Part shown: in pieces, positions 52,462 to 61,541 of the stretch
Numbering within the stretch: position 1 is the first letter of the stretch
How the letters are laid out: every line of letters starts with the position of its first letter
Source: Rhodococcus globerulus NBRC 14531
GTDB taxonomy: Bacteria > Actinomycetota > Actinomycetes > Mycobacteriales > Mycobacteriaceae
Assembly: GCF_001894805.1 (NCBI RefSeq)
Contig: NZ_BCWX01000001.1
Coordinates: forward strand, 1 to 64,000
Direction of reading: 5' to 3'
DNA: 64,000 nucleotides
Notes under the pieces: generated by a model
The model's database searches: none
Told to the model about the DNA's origin: nothing
Seen by the model: only the letters and a program-made list of their open reading frames with translations
Translations under genes and position numbers: made by a program

Positions 52462-53889
52462 TTATCTCAATTGGTCTTTCATGACTTTGCCAGTCGCATT
52501 GAGTGGCAGTGCGTCGAGGAACTCGACAGTGCGAGGAGCTTTGAACCCGGCCATCCGCTCGCGGCTCCAGGAGAGTAGGTCTTGTTCTGTCACTGTATGT
52601 TTGGTGACCACAAACGCTTTGCCGACCTGCCCCATTCGTTCGTCGGGAACGCCGATCACGGCAACCTGATCGACCGCCGGGTGTTCGAGGAGGAAACCTT
52701 CGATCTCGGCTGGATATGCGTTGAACCCGCCGACGATGAACATGTCCTTCTTGCGGCCGACGATACTGAGCCGTCCCTCGTCGTCAAGCTTTCCGAGATC
52801 GCCGGTGTGCAGCCAACCGTCCGTGTCGATCGCTTCGGCGGTTGCCTGCGGATCGTCAAGGTATCCCTGCATGACGTTGTATCCGCGAATCAGTACCTCG
52901 GAATCGTCTGCGATTCGCAATTCGATTCCGTCACATGGTGTACCGACGGTAGTTGCTATCTGCTCGAACGAGTCGCCGGGGCGCGACGCGGTTGCCGTTC
53001 CCCCTTCGCTCAAGCCGTAACCCGTCATGATGGTCTGGAACGGAAGTTCCTTTGCGACCTGGCGGATGAGTTCTACCGGAATGTCCGCCGATCCGGTGAC
53101 CGCAGCACGTAGTGACGACAGATCTCGGGTGTTGGGAGCGGACAGCAGTGACTGGTAGAGCGTCGGCGGTCCCGGGAGCATGGTGATCTTCTCGGTCTCG
53201 ACCAGTTCCAGTACCTGATCCACGTCGAGAACGGCTACGGGCAGAATGGTGGCGCCGCGAATCAACGACGCGACAACGCCTGCTTTGTAGCCGAACATGT
53301 GGAAGAACGGGTTGACGACCAGGTAGCGATCGCCTTCCCTCAGGTCTGCGAGATCGCACCACTCCGAGAACATTCGCAGTGTCTGGTGATGGTTCATCAT
53401 GACGCCCTTGGGGCGGCCGGTCGTTCCCGACGTGTACATGATGTCGGCGATGTCGTCGCCGCTGATCTCGCATTCGAAAGGTGCACCGCTGGAAAGGAAA
53501 TCCGACTTCAAGTCGATGACCGGTACGTCATCGGGTGCACTGTACTCGAGGCCCAGGAACCCCTTCTGGACGAGTACGGCTTTGGCGCCGCTCCGTCGGA
53601 TGATGTCGGCGGCCTCGTCGGCCTTGTACCGCGTGTTGACGGGAACCAGCACTCCGCCGGCGGTCAAGATGCCGAATGCGGCGATGATCCATTCGGCGGA
53701 GTTGGGCGCCCAGATCGCCACTCGATCGCCCTTGTCCACGCCGATCGAGGCCAGAGCGCCAGCGGCCCGGCGGACCCGATCAGCGAGTTCGACGAAGGTG
53801 ATCCGGACGGGCCCGTCGACGACCGCTTCGGCAGTGCCGAAGCGGTCGGCCGCACTCAGGACCATCTCAGGGATGGTCTGCCACTTCAC
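52462..53889 (-). CDS. Acyl-CoA synthetase (AMP-binding)
   Basis: This 475-residue adenylate-forming ligase has the phosphate loop YTSGTTGRPKGVMM, the GYGLSEGG strand, GWLHTGDLG and the C-terminal lysine motif NATGKVMKDQLR. It activates a carboxylic acid to its CoA ester through an acyl-AMP. It begins inside the amidohydrolase stop (ATGA), so the amidohydrolase product acid may be its substrate. The chain-length preference cannot be told. Confidence 0.93.
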   Translation of the reverse strand: MKWQTIPEMVLSAADRFGTAEAVVDGPVRITFVELADRVRRAAGALASIGVDKGDRVAIWAPNSAEWIIAAFGILTAGGVLVPVNTRYKADEAADIIRRSGAKAVLVQKGFLGLEYSAPDDVPVIDLKSDFLSSGAPFECEISGDDIADIMYTSGTTGRPKGVMMNHHQTLRMFSEWCDLADLREGDRYLVVNPFFHMFGYKAGVVASLIRGATILPVAVLDVDQVLELVETEKITMLPGPPTLYQSLLSAPNTRDLSSLRAAVTGSADIPVELIRQVAKELPFQTIMTGYGLSEGGTATASRPGDSFEQIATTVGTPCDGIELRIADDSEVLIRGYNVMQGYLDDPQATAEAIDTDGWLHTGDLGKLDDEGRLSIVGRKKDMFIVGGFNAYPAEIEGFLLEHPAVDQVAVIGVPDERMGQVGKAFVVTKHTVTEQDLLSWSRERMAGFKAPRTVEFLDALPLNATGKVMKDQLR

Positions 53890-55067
53890 AGCGAAAGGAG
53901 CCCTGCAAGGTTGCCGCCCATGATCTTTGCCTGATCCTTCTCGTCCAGGTGCCCGAGCATGTCCGCGAAGTGCCGCGGCTCTGCCAAGCCCTCCGGATGC
54001 GGGTAGTCCGAGCCGAAGAGCACTCGGTCGACTCCGACGAGATCGATCAGATCGGTCACGCCCTCCTCGTAGAACGGGCTGACGTGGACCTGGCGCTTGA
54101 TCGCAGCGACGGGATCCTGCATACCGAAGCCTTCAGGTGCCTTCTTGAAGGTGTCGGCGAGGCTGTCCAGAAGTGGCCGCAGCCAGGCAGATCCACTTTC
54201 GATGACCGCAAGCTTGAGGTCAGGGAAGCGGAACAGTGCGCCGTGGCAGACCCACGATGCCACGGTGTCCTGTACGGGACGCCACTCGTTGACCATGCGG
54301 AACGTGTTGGTCTGGAACGGCAGCATCTCGCCGTCCGTGCCTTCCCACTCGGCGTCGAAGCGCGCGTATCCGCTGTCCGACGAGTGCATCGCGACGAGGA
54401 GGTCGAGCTCAACGACGCGCTTCCAGAAGGGGTCGAACTCCGGCATGGCAAACGAACGAGGGCCCTTGAATCCGGGGACGGGTGCCGGTCGCACGAGAAT
54501 AGCCCTTGCGCCGCGCTCGGCAACCCACTCGAGTTCTTCGAGTGCCTTGTCGAGGATCGGCAGGCTGATCACCGGGGTGGTGAAGATGCGGTCCTTGTAG
54601 TTGAACTGCCATGTCTCGTACAGCCACTCGTTGAGTGCGTGCACAACAGCGTGAATCAGGTCCGGATCGTCACGCATCCGCTCTTCGACCAGGCTGGCGA
54701 GGGTCGGGAACATCAGCGTGCGGTCGACGCCCAACTCGTCCATGAGTTCCAGGCGCGGGCCCGGCTCGCTGAAGGCGGGGATTGCCTTCATGGACTTACC
54801 GAAGATCTCGCGACGGCTCTTGCCTTCGGGGTTTCCGTTCTTGAAGTACTCCTCCATGGAACCCGGGCGTGCAACGACGCTGAACGTGGGGTTGGGGATG
54901 TACTCACTGATCTGTCCGCGAATGGCGATCTTGGTGCGTCCGTCGACCTCGACGTACTTGATGGCGTCCTTGTACTTCGCCGGGAGGTACTTGGTGAGGG
55001 CCTCGGCAGTCTCGTACAGATGGTTGTCTGCGTCGAACAGCGGGTAAGGCAGGTCCTTCGGGGGCAT
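53886..55067 (-). CDS. Amidohydrolase-2 family metal-dependent hydrolase/decarboxylase
   Basis: This 393-residue TIM-barrel protein begins MPPKDLPYPLFDADNHLYE, the DxDxH-type metal motif of the amidohydrolase-related family, with HSSDSG and FGSDYPHPEG later in the barrel. Members hydrolyse C-C, C-N bonds or decarboxylate aromatic acids; such proteins accompany actinobacterial lipid clusters without an assigned reaction. Start ATG 55067 with AAAGGAGA. Operator F lies 22 bases upstream. Confidence 0.88.
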   Translation of the reverse strand: MPPKDLPYPLFDADNHLYETAEALTKYLPAKYKDAIKYVEVDGRTKIAIRGQISEYIPNPTFSVVARPGSMEEYFKNGNPEGKSRREIFGKSMKAIPAFSEPGPRLELMDELGVDRTLMFPTLASLVEERMRDDPDLIHAVVHALNEWLYETWQFNYKDRIFTTPVISLPILDKALEELEWVAERGARAILVRPAPVPGFKGPRSFAMPEFDPFWKRVVELDLLVAMHSSDSGYARFDAEWEGTDGEMLPFQTNTFRMVNEWRPVQDTVASWVCHGALFRFPDLKLAVIESGSAWLRPLLDSLADTFKKAPEGFGMQDPVAAIKRQVHVSPFYEEGVTDLIDLVGVDRVLFGSDYPHPEGLAEPRHFADMLGHLDEKDQAKIMGGNLAGLLSL

Positions 55068-55088
55068 GAGATTCTCCTTTGCGTTTGA

Positions 55089-55105
55089 TGAGAACACTAT
55101 TCTCT
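55089..55105. promoter_or_regulatory. Palindromic operator, site F of the shared regulon
   Basis: TGAGAACACTATTCTCT matches TGAGAATnnnATTCTCA at 12 of 14 arm positions. It lies in the 41-base gap between the stop of the acyl-CoA synthetase (55109) and the amidohydrolase start, so the amidohydrolase operon probably has its own regulated promoter. Confidence 0.55.
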
Positions 55106-55108
55106 TTT

Positions 55109-56641
55109 TTAAACGGTCGCAATATCCTGGCGGACCAAAAACTTCTGAATCTTGCCGCTGGCCGTCCGGTGGAAGTCGTCCACCTGGTGCAATTCCTCCG
55201 GCCACTTCTGTTTTGCGACGCCGGCTCGGTCGAAGTGAGCGCGGAGTTCGTCCATCGTCGGCAAGCTGTGGCCGGGCAGCAGGCGCAGCACCGCGGCAAC
55301 GTGTTCGCCGAGGCGCTCGTCCGGGGCGGATACCGCTGCGGCTTCGGCGACTCCCGGCATCGAGAGAAGGATTTCCTCGACCTCGAGTGCGCTCACGTTC
55401 TCGCCGCCGCGAATGATGATGTCGGACTTGCGGTCCGTGATCGTCAGGTAGCCGTCCTCGTCGATTTCACCGATGTCCCCGGTGTGGTACCAACCGTCGG
55501 CGTCGAATGTCGCGTCGGTGAGCGCCTGGTCGGTGTACCCGATGCAGAGATCGGGTCCACGGCTGAGGATTTCTCCGTCATCGGCAAGCCGGATCTCCGC
55601 GCCCTCCATGACATTTCCGTCGGTGAACAACCGCTTGTCTTCCGGGGCAAGGTGGCTCGATCCCGTGATCGACGGATGTTCGGTGCTCCCGTACGAGCGG
55701 AAGACGGTGATGCCGAAGTCGGCCAGTCTTCTCGTGACCGCCGCGGGGACGGACGAGCCGCCGAGTCCCGCATATTTCATGCACGCGAGATGTTCCGGCG
55801 TGAACTTCGGATGATCGAGCAGGCTGGTGAGGAAGTAGGTTGCGCCGCCGCCGACGGTGAGTTGATCGCTGGTCATCAACTCCAGTGCCTGTTCCGGATC
55901 CCACGCATCGGTGAGGTTGATCGGGGAGCCGTCGACGACTGGAATGAGGAAGGCATTGACCATGCCGATGAAGTGACCGACCGGGGCCGACGTGAGTTGC
56001 TTGCCACGGTCTTTCGGGTACAGACCCAAGAGCTGACGGGTTTCGTGCCCGAGTGTCTGATGACTGTGGATGACGCCCTTGGGGGCGCGCGTCGTGCCGG
56101 AGGTGAAAGCGATGAGCACGGCGGAAGTGGGGTCTGTGTCGATGTTCTCCGCCAGTGGTACGTCGCTGAGCAGATCTTCGAAATCGCGACCGACAACTCC
56201 GACGACGGGGATGTTCGCGCACAGATCCGGCTGGTACTCGGTGCGTCCGAACTTCTCGGCCGTGATGAAGACCTTCGGCTTCGTCTCGTCGAGGATGTAG
56301 GCAACTTCCTTGCGGCCGTAGAAGTGAACGATGGGAACAACCGTTGCGCCGAGGAAGGTCGAGGCCCAGAAGACCGCTGCTGCTTCCATCCAGTTCGGAA
56401 GCTGGAACGCGACGACATCACCCGCGCCGACGCCCCGTTCGCGCAGGCCGCCGGCCAACCTGCGTGCCACCAGGTCCACGTCGGCAAAAGTTCCGGTCCA
56501 CGGACGGATCTTCGAGTGGATACGAAATTCGGTGTCGGGGGCGGCAGCGAGGCCTCGGGTGAGCATCGTGCCGATCGTGTCCTGAGTCCACCAACCCTCT
56601 TCGAGGTACCGGGTGGCAAGCGTGGTGGGAATGTGCCGCAT
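55109..56641 (-). CDS. Acyl-CoA synthetase (AMP-binding)
   Basis: This 510-residue adenylate-forming ligase has AFTSGTTRAPKGVIHSH, FRSYGSTEHPS, GWYHTGDIGEIDEDGYLTITDRKSD and the catalytic lysine end RTASGKIQKF. It is divergent from the crotonase at 56780, with operator G between. The two acyl-CoA synthetases differ in size and in loops, so they likely take different acids. It is followed by the amidohydrolase after 41 bases. Confidence 0.93.
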   Translation of the reverse strand: MRHIPTTLATRYLEEGWWTQDTIGTMLTRGLAAAPDTEFRIHSKIRPWTGTFADVDLVARRLAGGLRERGVGAGDVVAFQLPNWMEAAAVFWASTFLGATVVPIVHFYGRKEVAYILDETKPKVFITAEKFGRTEYQPDLCANIPVVGVVGRDFEDLLSDVPLAENIDTDPTSAVLIAFTSGTTRAPKGVIHSHQTLGHETRQLLGLYPKDRGKQLTSAPVGHFIGMVNAFLIPVVDGSPINLTDAWDPEQALELMTSDQLTVGGGATYFLTSLLDHPKFTPEHLACMKYAGLGGSSVPAAVTRRLADFGITVFRSYGSTEHPSITGSSHLAPEDKRLFTDGNVMEGAEIRLADDGEILSRGPDLCIGYTDQALTDATFDADGWYHTGDIGEIDEDGYLTITDRKSDIIIRGGENVSALEVEEILLSMPGVAEAAAVSAPDERLGEHVAAVLRLLPGHSLPTMDELRAHFDRAGVAKQKWPEELHQVDDFHRTASGKIQKFLVRQDIATV

Positions 56642-56726
56642 ATGAGCTCCAATGCAGGTAACCGGGCCGCTCCTAGGCCGAACTGCGGCACGAGACGGGA
56701 GCGGTCGAACTGGCTTCTGCCAGTCG

Positions 56727-56743
56727 TGAATATGTTATTCTCA
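56727..56743. promoter_or_regulatory. Palindromic operator, site G of the shared regulon
   Basis: TGAATATGTTATTCTCA matches the consensus at 12 of 14 arm positions and closely resembles the inverted second copy of site E. It is 86 bases from the minus-strand synthetase start and 37 from the plus-strand crotonase start, so it can serve both. Confidence 0.55.
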
Positions 56744-56779
56744 CAAAACAAGAATGCCAATATCGTAACGGAGAACATC

Positions 56780-57496
56780 TTGGTTATCGTTGAAATGGAC
56801 GGCGAGTTGGCGATCATCACCATCGACCGTCCACAAGCACGCAATGCCATCGCGCCGGAAACGATGGACCAATTGGACGAGGCACTCGACTCGGTTCGCG
56901 GGGCCCGCGCCCTGGTGATCACCGGCGCTGGTGATCGTGCGTTTGTCTCCGGTGGCGATCTCAAGGAACTGGCCAAACTCCGGACGCTGGAACAGGCGGC
57001 GGACATGGCCCGGCGGATGCGGTCGATCTGTGACCGCATCGCACAATTCCCCGGACCCGTCATCGCTGCCTTGAACGGGCATGCGCTCGGCGGCGGCGCC
57101 GAAGTTGCCGTGGCGGCAGATATTCGAATTGCCGCGCACGACATCAAGATCGGCTTCAATCAGGTGAGTCTCGGAATCATGCCCGCGTGGGGTGGAGCCG
57201 AGCGGCTTGCCGCACTTGTCGGGCGCGGTCGGGCATTGATGCTGGCCGGTTCCGGAACGATCATGGGTGCTGCTGACGCGGAATCGCTCGGACTCGTCGA
57301 TCGCGTCCTGCCCCGAGAATCCTTCGACGAGGGCTGGCGCTCACTGGCGAAGTCTCTTGCCAACGCTCCGGCCGAGAGCATCAAACGGGTGATGTCCGGG
57401 GTTGCTCCTCCCGAAGCCATCGACGCTTTTGCGCGCTTGTGGATTACCGACGAACACTGGGCAGCAGCAGACCGGGTTATGAACCGCAACAAGTGA
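56780..57496 (+). CDS. Enoyl-CoA hydratase/isomerase (crotonase)
   Basis: This 238-residue crotonase has the oxyanion-hole segments GAGDRAFVSGGDLKEL and ALNGHALGGGAEVAVAADIRIA, then FNQVSLGIMPAWGGAERLAALVG. TTG 56780 with GGAG upstream is preferred; ATG 56795 is possible. It is short for the family. The upstream reading in the same frame is antisense to the synthetase gene and not real. It is divergent from the synthetase and shares operator G. Confidence 0.9.
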   Translation: MVIVEMDGELAIITIDRPQARNAIAPETMDQLDEALDSVRGARALVITGAGDRAFVSGGDLKELAKLRTLEQAADMARRMRSICDRIAQFPGPVIAALNGHALGGGAEVAVAADIRIAAHDIKIGFNQVSLGIMPAWGGAERLAALVGRGRALMLAGSGTIMGAADAESLGLVDRVLPRESFDEGWRSLAKSLANAPAESIKRVMSGVAPPEAIDAFARLWITDEHWAAADRVMNRNK

Positions 57497-57558
57497 ACTG
57501 AAATCCTACGAGTGCGTGCGAATCGGTGCCGCACTTTCCGACCAGTTACGGACTCCAC

Positions 57559-59193
57559 ATGACTTTTGTGATCACTCAACGATGCTGCAACGACACCAGT
57601 TGCGTAGCGGTGTGCCCGGTCGACTGCATCCGTCCGCGGCCCGGAGACCCCGGATACACCACCGCTGAGATGCTGTACATCGATCCGGACACCTGCATCG
57701 ACTGCGGGGCATGCGTCGACGCGTGTCCGGTGGATGCGATCTACTCCGAATACGATCTCAGTGAGTCGATGAGTCGGTACACGGAGATCAATGCGGCGTA
57801 CTTCGAGCAGAATCCATTGGACACCGATGACGTTGCATTCCCCACTCCGCCGAAACGCCCGTCAGCGGATCTGCCTCGAATACGTGTTGCGATAGTCGGA
57901 TCCGGTCCGGCAGCGTGCTACTGCGCTGCCGAACTGCTGGCGCGGGGATCAGTGGAGGTCGAGATGTTCGACCGCTTGCCCTCGCCTTGGGGGTTGGTGC
58001 GCAGTGGAGTTGCGCCGGATCATCAGGAAACCAAAGGCGTCGTGAGTGTCTTCGGATCTTCGTTCAAATCGGAGTCGTTTCAGTTCTACCTCGACGTCGA
58101 AGTGGGCAAGCATATTTCGCACGACGAGCTACTGCGGCACCATGATGCCGTGATCTATGCCGTTGGCGCCGCAACCGATCGCAAACTGGGCATCCCCGGA
58201 GAATCATTGCCCGGCAGTCATTCCGCGACGGAATTCGTGTCCTGGTACAACGGGCATCCGGACTTTTCGGATCGTGAATTCGACCTTTCGGGGGAGCGCG
58301 CGGTTATCGTCGGAAACGGCAACGTGGCACTCGATGTCGCGCGTGTTCTCACGTGCGATGTCGACGAACTCGCAAGAACCGACATTGCCGATCACACGCT
58401 GGATGCCCTGCGCAACAGCAATATCCGTGAGGTTGTTGTTCTCGGACGACGGGGCCCACTCCAGGCCGCGTACTCCGCCCCGGAGTTTCTCGCGCTGGGT
58501 CACCTGAACGGTGTCGACGTCGTGATCGACCAACAGGACGTCGTGCTGGACGCGGCAAGCGCAGCAGCCCTGGATGATCCCGATGCGCTGCTGTCCGACA
58601 AACTCAAAGTTGACCTTGCACGTGAGTACGCACAGAAGCCGGCGGACGGAGGCAATAAGCGAATCGTCTTCCGGTATCTCGTCGCGCCCACCGAACTGCA
58701 GGGCACCGACCGCGTCGAATCGGTGACGTTGGTGCACAACACACTTGACGACGACCTTGCGGCATCGGCGACCGAGAAGGTCGAGACACTGGAAGCGTCG
58801 CTTGTTCTGCGGTCGGTGGGTTATCGCGGCGAACCAGTCGCTGACGTTCCGTTCGACGAAGCACGGGGAATCATTCCCAACCATCAGGGCCGGGTGGACG
58901 GCGCGGTCGGCGTCTACACCAGCGGCTGGATCAAGCGGGGCCCGCGCGGTGTGATCGGCACCAACCGAGTCGACGCGAAGGAAACCGTCGCGCAACTACT
59001 GGCAGACTTCGACGCCGGATTGCTGACCGCGCCTGAACTCGACCGGACATCCTTGGTCGAACTGGTGACGGAACGTCAACCCGACATGATCGACAAGGCG
59101 GGGTGGGCGGCCCGGGACGCACAAGAGAAGGCGGCCGGTAAAGCTGCCGGCCGCCCTCGCATCAAGATCACTGCACGGACTGTAAGTCGTTAA
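57559..59193 (+). CDS. fprB: Ferredoxin fused to ferredoxin-NADP reductase (FprB-type)
   Basis: This 544-residue protein has an N-terminal two-cluster ferredoxin domain of about 80 residues (CCNDTSCVAVCPVDCIRP and CIDCGACVDACPVDAI) and a C-terminal flavoprotein with FAD motif GSGPAACYCAAELL and NADP segment VIVGNGNVALDVARVL. FprB in mycobacteria has this layout and reduces ferredoxins with NADPH. It could supply electrons for the P450 and its ferredoxin. It is 62 bases after the crotonase, probably as part of the same transcript. Confidence 0.92.
   Translation: MTFVITQRCCNDTSCVAVCPVDCIRPRPGDPGYTTAEMLYIDPDTCIDCGACVDACPVDAIYSEYDLSESMSRYTEINAAYFEQNPLDTDDVAFPTPPKRPSADLPRIRVAIVGSGPAACYCAAELLARGSVEVEMFDRLPSPWGLVRSGVAPDHQETKGVVSVFGSSFKSESFQFYLDVEVGKHISHDELLRHHDAVIYAVGAATDRKLGIPGESLPGSHSATEFVSWYNGHPDFSDREFDLSGERAVIVGNGNVALDVARVLTCDVDELARTDIADHTLDALRNSNIREVVVLGRRGPLQAAYSAPEFLALGHLNGVDVVIDQQDVVLDAASAAALDDPDALLSDKLKVDLAREYAQKPADGGNKRIVFRYLVAPTELQGTDRVESVTLVHNTLDDDLAASATEKVETLEASLVLRSVGYRGEPVADVPFDEARGIIPNHQGRVDGAVGVYTSGWIKRGPRGVIGTNRVDAKETVAQLLADFDAGLLTAPELDRTSLVELVTERQPDMIDKAGWAARDAQEKAAGKAAGRPRIKITARTVSR
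59130..59155 (+). terminator. GC-rich hairpin at the 3' end of fprB
   Basis: Stem GGCGGCCGG (59130-59138) pairs perfectly with CCGGCCGCC (59147-59155). It is inside the last codons of the gene and 45 bases from the convergent SOD stop, so it may help end the transcript. Confidence 0.4.
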
Positions 59194-59199
59194 GGGGGG

Positions 59200-59820
59200 T
59201 TACTTTCCGGAACCCAGGACCGACGTGGCGTCGGCGTAGCGCTGCGCCACGTCGTCCCAGTTGATGACATTCCAGTATGCCTTCACGTAGTCGGCCTTGA
59301 CGTTCTTGTACTGAAGATAGAAGGCGTGCTCCCACATGTCGAGCATCAGGAGCGGGACAATGCCGATGCTGATGTTTCCCTGCTGATCTGTGAGCTGCTC
59401 GATGATCAGACGCTGACCGATCGTGTCGTAGGCCAGTACGGCCCAGCCGGAGCCCTGCAAAGTGGTTGCGACCGCGGAGAAGTGCGTCACGAACGCGTCG
59501 AATGACCCGAAATGTTCGTCGATGGCAGCAGCCAGTTCTCCTTCAGGTCGCTCACCACCGTTGGGGGAGAGGTTCTTCCAGAAGATCGAGTGATTGGTGT
59601 GGCCGCCGAGGTGGAAGGCGAGGTTCTTACTGAGTTGCGGAGCCTTGGCTGCGATCGTGCCGTCTTCTCGTGCGGCGGCCAACTGCTCGATTGCACTGTT
59701 TGCGCCGGCGACGTAGGTCGCGTGATGCTTGCTGTGGTGCAGCTCCATGATCTCGCCTGAGATGTGAGGTTCGAGGGCTGCGTAATCGTAATCGAGCTGG
59801 GGCAAGACGTATTCGGTCAT
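59200..59820 (-). CDS. sodA: Superoxide dismutase (Mn/Fe type)
   Basis: This 206-residue enzyme has the N-terminal [15 protein letters not shown], the [12 protein letters not shown] ligand region and the signature [11 protein letters not shown], giving the four metal ligands (three His, one Asp). It dismutates superoxide; metal (Mn or Fe) is not decided here. The start at ATG 59820 overlaps the flavin-reductase stop, so the two are translated together. Confidence 0.95.
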   Translation of the reverse strand: MTEYVLPQLDYDYAALEPHISGEIMELHHSKHHATYVAGANSAIEQLAAAREDGTIAAKAPQLSKNLAFHLGGHTNHSIFWKNLSPNGGERPEGELAAAIDEHFGSFDAFVTHFSAVATTLQGSGWAVLAYDTIGQRLIIEQLTDQQGNISIGIVPLLMLDMWEHAFYLQYKNVKADYVKAYWNVINWDDVAQRYADATSVLGSGK

Positions 59821-60386
59821 TGTGGTGTGCCTTTCGATCGGTGATGAGTCGCTGGGGTGAGATGGTGGTACGCCCGGTTGTGGTAGACGAGTGGGGAGAG
59901 AGCACGCGTCGGCGCGATGACCTCGACAACTTCTGCCGTGACGATGAGCGCCGAACCACAAGCGGTGGCGCCGAGTGGGACCGCGCGGAGAGCATGCGCC
60001 GTTCCGTGTAGGAACGGTTCACCGGTCGACAGGAACGACCAGTCCATGTCCGCGCCGAATCGGACGGCGCCACGCGTGGCAAATGTTTCTGCCAGCTCTA
60101 CATTGTCGGAATGCGCAAGGTGAACAAGGAAACTGGACGCGGCCGCGATCGCTGCAGCAGATCCTCGCAGGGATTGTAGTGAGAACGCGAGTACAGCGGG
60201 GTCGGCACTGATCGACATCACCGACGACGACGTAATCCCGACCGGGCCGTCTTCGCCGGCGGCAGTGATAATGGCGACGCCCGCAGGATGTCGACGGAAG
60301 GCATCGACAAAAGACTTACGAATCGACGGTTCCGGTATCGAATCGGTATGCGGTCCAACTAGTTCCGTCGTCACGTGAGAGTTCAC
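59817..60386 (-). CDS. Flavin-reductase-domain protein (HpaC-like)
   Basis: This 189-residue protein has the split-barrel flavin-reductase pattern: [46 protein letters not shown]. It probably reduces FMN/FAD with NAD(P)H to supply a two-component monooxygenase. It overlaps sodA by four bases; making reduced flavin can leak superoxide, so coupling to SOD makes physiological sense (inference). GTG 60386 or GTG 60374 could be the start; the latter has better ribosome-site spacing. Confidence 0.88.
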   Translation of the reverse strand: MNSHVTTELVGPHTDSIPEPSIRKSFVDAFRRHPAGVAIITAAGEDGPVGITSSSVMSISADPAVLAFSLQSLRGSAAAIAAASSFLVHLAHSDNVELAETFATRGAVRFGADMDWSFLSTGEPFLHGTAHALRAVPLGATACGSALIVTAEVVEVIAPTRALSPLVYHNRAYHHLTPATHHRSKGTPQ

Positions 60387-60446
60387 CTTCCGCTACTCGG
60401 GTAATTCCGCCGATGCACGTGGCCTGTGCTGTATTGACGGTAAAAC

Positions 60447-60462
60447 CTCGAGCGCGCTTGAG
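60447..60462 (-). terminator. Possible hairpin between the LLM and flavin-reductase genes
   Basis: CTCGAGCGCGCTTGAG is a 16-base near-perfect palindrome 22 bases past the LLM gene stop (minus strand). No T-tract is seen; it may be a terminator or a protein site. Confidence 0.3.
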
Positions 60463-60483
60463 ATCAAGGTGATGTGACGGGGT

Positions 60484-61329
60484 TCACCGTCCTAGCTTGG
60501 CGGCCAATCTCTTGATGTATTCCACAACGTCGGTGGGAGCGGCGTCCGGCGTGCCGAACATTGCCTCGGTAACTCCGATGCTCTCCCAGTGAGCGAGCTT
60601 GTCCGCCTCGGGCTTTCCGGCGAGGACAGTGATTTCAGGTTCGCCGACTCGACCGGCTTCGGACCAGATCTTGCGAAACAGCTCTACGTTTTCCTCGATC
60701 TCTTGCTGGATCGGCGTCGTGATCCAGCCGTCGGCGGACTGTGCGATCCACTTGAAGGTCTTTTCGCTCGCACCGGCGCCGAGGAGGATGGGTGGACGCG
60801 GTTTCTGTACGGGCTTGGGCCATGCCCAACTGGCCCCGTACTTCACGAACTGGCCCTCGTAGGATGCCTCGTCCTTCGACCAGAGTTCACCCATTGCTTC
60901 GAGGTATTCGCGCAGAGCCGTACGACGTTTGTTCGGGGGTACCCCGTGATCGGCGAGTTCCTCTGCATTCCAGCCGAATCCGACACCGAAGACAACACGT
61001 CCATCGGACAGGTGATCCAGCGAGGCGATGGTTTTTGCCAGAGTAATCGGATCATGTTCGAGGGGGAGTGCCACCGACGTGCCCAGGCGGATGGTGCTGG
61101 TGACCGATGCTGCAGTGCCGAGCGCAACCCAGGGGTCGAGGGTGCGCATGTAGCGGTCGTCCGGAAGTTCCGCGGATTTGGTCCCCGGATGGTCCGACGC
61201 CCGTGATGCCGGGATGTGCGTGTGCTCGGGAACGTAGAAGGCGTCGAACCCGGCAGCTTCGGCGGCAACGGCCGCATCAGCAGGGCGAATGCCGCGGTCG
61301 CTGGTGAACAAGCTGACTCCGTAGCGCAC
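60484..61329 (-). CDS. LLM-class flavin/F420-dependent oxidoreductase
   Basis: This 281-residue luciferase-like TIM-barrel protein has RYGVSLFTSDRGIRPADAAVAAEAAGFDAFYVPEHTHIP, RLGTSVALPLEHDPITLAKTIASLDHLSDGRVVFGVGFGWN and PPILLGAGA. The pattern fits the actinobacterial F420-dependent subgroup. GTG 61329 with AAGGAGA upstream. A flavin reductase is next door, so an FMN-dependent role is also possible. It is not a bacterial luciferase subunit. Confidence 0.9.
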   Translation of the reverse strand: MRYGVSLFTSDRGIRPADAAVAAEAAGFDAFYVPEHTHIPASRASDHPGTKSAELPDDRYMRTLDPWVALGTAASVTSTIRLGTSVALPLEHDPITLAKTIASLDHLSDGRVVFGVGFGWNAEELADHGVPPNKRRTALREYLEAMGELWSKDEASYEGQFVKYGASWAWPKPVQKPRPPILLGAGASEKTFKWIAQSADGWITTPIQQEIEENVELFRKIWSEAGRVGEPEITVLAGKPEADKLAHWESIGVTEAMFGTPDAAPTDVVEYIKRLAAKLGR

Positions 61330-61359
61330 AGGCTTCTCCTTCGGTGGTCCGTCGAAAAA

Positions 61360-61378
61360 CTGTAACTTGTTGCAGGTT
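61360..61378. promoter_or_regulatory. Near-palindromic site upstream of the LLM gene
   Basis: CTGTAACTTGTTGCAG (61360-61375) is a 16-base site with one mismatched pair, 30 bases upstream of the LLM start. It may be a repressor site; an alternative symmetry axis (AACTTG..CAGGTT) overlaps it. Confidence 0.35.
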
Positions 61379-61394
61379 CGTTCGGGGTGGTTTT

Positions 61395-61460
61395 GGGCCT
61401 TCGGCCCTGTGCGCCTTTCTGGTAGTCGGCGCTACCAAAAAGGCGCACGGGGCGAAGCCC
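61395..61460. repeat. 66-base imperfect inverted repeat (stem-loop element)
   Basis: Left arm 61395-61425 and right arm 61432-61460 pair over nearly their whole length, with inner arms GCGCCTTTCTGGTAG and CTACCAAAAAGGCGC and outer GGGC..TTCG stems. It lies in the 212-base gap between the divergent LLM gene and the small protein at 61542. Its form suggests a dispersed palindromic (REP/MITE-like) element or an attenuator. Nothing else is seen in the gap. Confidence 0.65.
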
Positions 61461-61541
61461 TACCCTGCGCGTCTGCCGCTACATGGTCACGTCGATAATG
61501 TGAAGGAGAACGTGCAGGACACGAGGAACTAAGGAGTGGTC

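Noticed and set aside
53949-55088. A 379-codon open frame on the plus strand
   Set aside because: It is antisense to the amidohydrolase, with no recognisable domain and a typical high-GC shadow composition.
55079-56779. Long open frame in front of the crotonase on the plus strand
   Set aside because: It is the antisense of the acyl-CoA synthetase gene; the crotonase-like sequence begins only near 56780, where there is also a ribosome site.
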